Assembly: GCA_035297145.1 (NCBI GenBank)
Contig: DATGZN010000078.1
Coordinates: 1 to 64,000 of the forward strand
DNA: 64,000 nucleotides
Source of the DNA: QHXW01 sp035297145
GTDB taxonomy: Bacteria; Acidobacteriota; Terriglobia; Bryobacterales; Bryobacteraceae
Direction: 5' to 3'
Shown here piece by piece: positions 61,068-64,000 of the stretch. The notes beneath the pieces were generated by a model. That model saw only the letters and a list, made by a program, of their open reading frames with translations, was not told where the DNA came from and did not search any database. The position numbers and the translations under genes are program-made. The number at the start of each line of letters is the position of its first letter. Positions within the stretch are counted from its first letter, which is position 1.

Positions 61068-62084
61068 TTACTTTACTTCTTTCGGCCCTCCAACTGGATC
61101 TTTGAGCATTAATCGCTTGCCACCGGTTTTTCTCACAGCCAGCAGAGCGCGTGCCGTATCGTTCATCTCTCGGACGTTGTACCGGAAATCGAATTCCCGC
61201 AAGTACTGGTCGAGGTAGCGCCGCTCGACGTGATGGTAGATGCCGTTGATGCCGCGCTTCAAAATCCCGAAGTAGCCCTCAACCGTGTTGGTGGTGATCG
61301 TCAGGCCGTTTTCGTGCCGTACGTATTCCTTGGCCTTGTGGTTCACCGTGTGATGGCTGAATTCCTTGTTTGGAAAGCGGAGCGGCGTTCCGCTGTCCGT
61401 CATCACTTGCGCTTCTGCGTCAACCAATTCATGCACGATGGGCTTCAGGTTTTCGCCGGTCACGCGCTCCATGTGCTTGGAGTACACGGACCCATCACGC
61501 TGGAGAACAGACACCACGGGAGCCTTGTTGTCAATCGGGCTGCTTCCTTTTCGCGGGCCAGGTTTTGGACGCCCGCTGACGCCCCAATCGTATTTCAAAC
61601 TGCCGGTGCGCTTCTTACCGCCAATGTAGGTTTCATCAATTTCAACGATGCCCTTGAGCTTCGAGGCCATTGGTTCCTGCCCGAGCGCCCAACGGACGCG
61701 ATGCGCCATGAACCATGCCGTACGGTAGCTTCCCAGCTGCTTGCCGTTTTCGTCAACGCCCCAGAGATTGCGCCAAAGTTGATGTGCGCTGATGCCCTTC
61801 TTGCTAGAGCACATCAGGTGAATCGCCAGCAGCCATTTGTGAAGCGGAATGTGCGAGTCCTCGAATATCGTTCCTACGGTCGCCGTGAACTGTTTGTCGC
61901 ACGCCTTGCACTTCCAGACGCCATTCCGCACCGGCTCCCTGGAATCGGCACGCGGGGTCAGCTTGTAGGCTTCGTTGACGGCTCCGCAATGCGGACAGAT
62001 CGGGCCTTCCGGCCAACGAGTCTTTTCGATGTGCTTGCGTGCGGCGTCCTCATCCTGATATTGGGGAGCAATGATTCCGGCCAT
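61068..62084 (-). CDS. IS1595-family transposase (ISXO2-like)
   Basis: 338 residues. An N-terminal zinc ribbon (CPHCGA ... CKACDKQF, about 33-66) is followed by the DDE/DDN domain: IVEIDETYIGGKK (first Asp), AQVMTDSGTPLR (second Asp) and TTNTVEGYFGILKRGINGIYHHV (third acidic/Asn site). This is the ISXO2-like set. The gene is complete with its start 25 bases from the right inverted repeat, so the element should still move. Its 3' end is eight bases from the tRNA. Confidence 0.93.
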   Translation of the reverse strand: MAGIIAPQYQDEDAARKHIEKTRWPEGPICPHCGAVNEAYKLTPRADSREPVRNGVWKCKACDKQFTATVGTIFEDSHIPLHKWLLAIHLMCSSKKGISAHQLWRNLWGVDENGKQLGSYRTAWFMAHRVRWALGQEPMASKLKGIVEIDETYIGGKKRTGSLKYDWGVSGRPKPGPRKGSSPIDNKAPVVSVLQRDGSVYSKHMERVTGENLKPIVHELVDAEAQVMTDSGTPLRFPNKEFSHHTVNHKAKEYVRHENGLTITTNTVEGYFGILKRGINGIYHHVERRYLDQYLREFDFRYNVREMNDTARALLAVRKTGGKRLMLKDPVGGPKEVK

Positions 62085-62109
62085 GCTTAATCATTGCATT
62101 TTTGGCCTT

Positions 62110-62132
62110 GGTTTGTCAAGTGCATAATTTCG
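62110..62132 (-). repeat. Right terminal inverted repeat
   Basis: 23 bases; perfect complement of the left end. It lies 25 bases upstream of the transposase start, so it probably overlaps its promoter. Confidence 0.95.
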
Positions 62133-62140
62133 AAAAACTC
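62133..62140. repeat. Target-site duplication, right copy (AAAAACTC)
   Basis: Identical to 59086-59093. Confidence 0.92.
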
Positions 62141-62200
62141 TTATGTGCGCTATTGGAAAAGTTTATGCTCATCCCCCGACTTTGCCCGGTTCGAGTGAGC

Positions 62201-62206
62201 TATACT
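62201..62206 (+). promoter_or_regulatory. Possible -10 box for the ABC transporter
   Basis: TATACT (preceded by GAGC), about 80 bases before the binding-protein ATG, lies in the 150 bases left between the transposon and the gene. The -35 is weak. I looked for a guanidine-I riboswitch here and found none convincing. Confidence 0.3.
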
Positions 62207-62286
62207 ACGGACAACTTTCGGCCCACGTTGCCCGATGGTGCTTCGAAGCTTCCGGCCCCGGCCGCCGGACGGTCGTTCCCATTCTC

Positions 62287-63390
62287 ATGAGGCAAGTCAG
62301 ATCAAAAACCAAGGTGTATCGTTCCATCGCATTTGCTGCCGGTGTGTTAGCACTCCTCGTAGCCGCCGCGCCTCTCTCCGCGGATAAGCCCACTTTCACG
62401 GTGGGCTGGTCGGTCTATGTCGGCTGGAATCCGTACTATTTCATGAACAAGTCCGGCATCATGAAAAAATGGGCGGACAAGTACGGCATCGCCATCAAGG
62501 TTCAGCGGTTCGATTACGCTCCTTCGCTCGACGCCTTTGTCGCGAAGAATATCGAAGCCTGCGCCATGACCAACATGGAAGCACTCGATATGCCCGCCGC
62601 CGCGGGCGTCGACACCACCGCCATCATCGTGGGCGATTATTCCAACGGCAATGACGCCGTCCTCACGCGCAACGGCGTGAAGCTGAAAGATCTTCCCGGA
62701 AAGAAACTGCTGCTCGTCGAGAAAACCGTTTCTCAGTATCTGTTCGAGCGCGGCATGGCGCTCAATGGCCTCGAGTCGCAGATCAAGCAGGTGCGTCTGG
62801 TGAACACATCCGATTCCGATATCGCCGCGGCGTTCATCAGTGACACCTCGCACCAGGCCGTGGTTACCTGGAAGCCGCTGGTTTCGCAGATCTCAAAACA
62901 GCCGGGCATCACCAACATCTTCAACTCTTCGCAGATCCCCGGCGAGATTCTCGATCTTACCGTCGTCCGCACCGACGTGCTCAATCGTGCCGATGGCTCG
63001 GGACAAAAATTCGCAAAAGCATTGGCTGGCGCCTGGTACGAAACCATGGCGCTTATGTCCGGCAAGGGGCCTGGGACCGACAAAGTGCTCACCACGATCG
63101 CCGAAGGCTCGCAGGATTCGCTGGAATCTTACAAAGAGCAGCTCAGCACCACGCACCTGATGTACACGCCGAAGGACGCGCTCGAGCTCACCACGTCGCC
63201 CGAGATGAAACAGAAAATGACGCTGGTGAAGCAATTCTGTTTCAATCATGCGCTGCTTGGAGAAAATACAAAATCCATCGACGATGTCGCCATCCGCTAT
63301 CCCGACGGCGGCGTGCAGGGTAAGGCCGACCGTGTACGCCTGCGCTTCGAGACTGCGTACATGCAGATGGCCGCGCAAGGGAAGCTCTGA
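62287..63390 (+). CDS. ABC transporter substrate-binding protein, urea-carboxylase/guanidine type
   Basis: 367 residues with a signal peptide (KVYRSIAFAAGVLALLVAAAPLSADK) and a TauA/NrtA-like body: FTVGWSVYVGWNPYYFMNKSGIMKKWADKYG and FDYAPSLDAFVAKNIEACAMTNMEALD are typical of the binding proteins encoded beside urea carboxylase (TIGR03427), an enzyme now known to act on guanidine. It likely captures guanidine or a urea-like compound. The ATG at 62287 is chosen over a longer reading because the signal peptide begins there. A permease gene follows after three bases. Confidence 0.82.
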   Translation: MRQVRSKTKVYRSIAFAAGVLALLVAAAPLSADKPTFTVGWSVYVGWNPYYFMNKSGIMKKWADKYGIAIKVQRFDYAPSLDAFVAKNIEACAMTNMEALDMPAAAGVDTTAIIVGDYSNGNDAVLTRNGVKLKDLPGKKLLLVEKTVSQYLFERGMALNGLESQIKQVRLVNTSDSDIAAAFISDTSHQAVVTWKPLVSQISKQPGITNIFNSSQIPGEILDLTVVRTDVLNRADGSGQKFAKALAGAWYETMALMSGKGPGTDKVLTTIAEGSQDSLESYKEQLSTTHLMYTPKDALELTTSPEMKQKMTLVKQFCFNHALLGENTKSIDDVAIRYPDGGVQGKADRVRLRFETAYMQMAAQGKL

Positions 63391-63393
63391 GCC

Positions 63394-64000
63394 ATGAGTC
63401 TCCTCAACATCTGCGCGAAACCCAGCCGCGCTGCCACGTGGACGCTCTCCTGGCTGCTGTTTGCCACGGGAATCGTGATGTATTTCTACACCGCGCAGAA
63501 ACGCCACAAGGAGAACCCGGACGATCGCGTCGTGCCCACGCTCTCGCAGCTAGCTTCAGGCATCTATCAGGCCGCCATGAGCCAGGACGGTGACGATCAA
63601 CCATCCGCCGACGCGCAGGGCCAATCGGCCTTCGAACGCTTCCGCCACGGCATGCTCTGGACCGACACCGTAGCCAGCTCGCGCCGATTTTTCTATGGCC
63701 TCGCGCTCTTGTTTCCGGCCGTACTGCTTGGCCTGCACATGGGCATCTTCCCGTACTTCGGCATCTTTTTTCTGCGCTTCATTCTGTTCTTTGACAAGAT
63801 CATCGCGCTCTCGGTGCTGCCCATTCTCTTCATCGCTTTCGGCATCGATGAACTCTCCAAAGTGATGCTCATCGTCATCGGCGTCACTCCCACCATCATC
63901 CTCGACACTTTCAACCTCACCAAAGGCGTCCCGCCGGAACAACTCGTCAAGGGCTTCACTTTGGGCGCGAGCGATTTCGATGTAGCCTACCGCGTGGTGC
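63394..64000 (+). CDS. ABC transporter permease, urea-carboxylase/guanidine type (cut by window edge)
   Basis: The frame is open for 202 codons to the window edge without a stop: MSLLNICAKPSRAATWTLSW, an N-terminal membrane helix, a hydrophilic stretch (about 40-85, DDQPSADAQGQSAFERF), then helices and the permease EAA region (PPEQLVKGFTLGASDFDVAYRVV). This matches the long N-terminal permeases of the urea-carboxylase transporter type. Probably followed by an ATPase gene. The 3' part lies outside the window. Confidence 0.75.
   Translation, partial: MSLLNICAKPSRAATWTLSWLLFATGIVMYFYTAQKRHKENPDDRVVPTLSQLASGIYQAAMSQDGDDQPSADAQGQSAFERFRHGMLWTDTVASSRRFFYGLALLFPAVLLGLHMGIFPYFGIFFLRFILFFDKIIALSVLPILFIAFGIDELSKVMLIVIGVTPTIILDTFNLTKGVPPEQLVKGFTLGASDFDVAYRVV

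Larger units (their letters stand above)
59094..62132. mobile_element. IS1595-type transposon with cargo
   Basis: A 3039-base element bounded by perfect 23-bp inverted repeats (59094-59116 and 62110-62132) and flanked by an 8-base target duplication AAAAACTC (59086-59093 and 62133-62140). It encodes an IS1595-type transposase at the right end, plus an 85-residue protein, a DinD-like protein, an HTH protein and a tRNA. The 8-base duplication fits the family. Perfect repeats and duplication mean insertion is recent. The element is more AT-rich than the flanks. Confidence 0.93.

Noticed and set aside
62133..62286. Guanidine-I (ykkC) riboswitch before the ABC transporter
   Set aside because: I could not find the conserved ACGR and GGG cores in the right order. 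A covariance search is needed to exclude it.
63556..63942. 128-codon minus-strand open frame near the right edge
   Set aside because: It is antisense to the permease, which is open on the plus strand from 63394 to the window edge with membrane helices.

Overview
The window looks like chromosome from an acidobacterium of the Solibacter/Bryobacter type. The evidence is high GC; two giant Oar-like TonB-dependent receptors with N-terminal carboxypeptidase-regulatory domains; a winged-helix/TolB/TPR regulator; a PEGA-tailed Ser/Thr kinase; an S8 peptidase with Trp-Gly repeats; an ECF42 sigma factor with DGPF proteins; PEP-CTERM and Tat-exported proteins; and a molybdenum hydroxylase. This assignment rests on gene style, not on an rRNA.

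Layout. 1-12.5 kb: a short tandem repeat, a CPA2 antiporter, the S8 peptidase, the kinase, a His-rich NicO metal transporter, a GAF/SpoIIE phosphatase, a Tat ferritin-like protein, a PEP-CTERM protein and a lone nuoA. 12.6-16.3 kb: a tight minus-strand set (carrier protein, KASIII-like enzyme with Ser in place of the catalytic Cys, MBOAT acyltransferase, DltD/AlgJ-like membrane protein) that reads as a surface acylation system. 16.4-20.6 kb: MoaD-like and beta-propeller proteins, a GyrI-like protein and two DGPF proteins, divergent from an ECF42 sigma gene. 21-26 kb: the ribosome and secretion housekeeping cluster ffh-rpsP-khpA-rimM-trmD-rplS-rnhB. 26-31.5 kb: secreted, ankyrin, DinB-like, cold-shock and small proteins. 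31.9-41 kb: the first TonB receptor, an antitoxin with a frameshifted RelE/ParE toxin, and a Tat-linked molybdenum hydroxylase operon ending in a small Cys-rich protein. 41.7-56 kb: membrane proteins, an old-yellow-enzyme homologue, a regulator, a metzincin-like protease, the second TonB receptor, PstS plus a porin, a Gfo/Idh/MocA oxidoreductase and a lactonase.

The right end is the most unusual part. A minus-strand gene at 57864-59042 resembles the nickel-dependent guanidine hydrolases (GdmH) more than ordinary agmatinases. It is translationally coupled to a chelatase-like/DUF362-like protein. Facing away on the plus strand is an ABC uptake system of the urea-carboxylase/guanidine type (binding protein and the start of a permease). 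Together they suggest guanidine import and hydrolysis.

An IS1595-type element (59094-62132) with perfect 23-bp terminal inverted repeats and an 8-bp target duplication sits in the divergent promoter region between them. It carries four cargo genes besides its transposase. One is a Leu-type, long-variable-arm tRNA whose anticodon is UGG (proline), encoded 5 nt behind an HTH gene. If functional, this tRNA could place leucine at proline codons. No CRISPR array, rRNA or second tRNA was seen.
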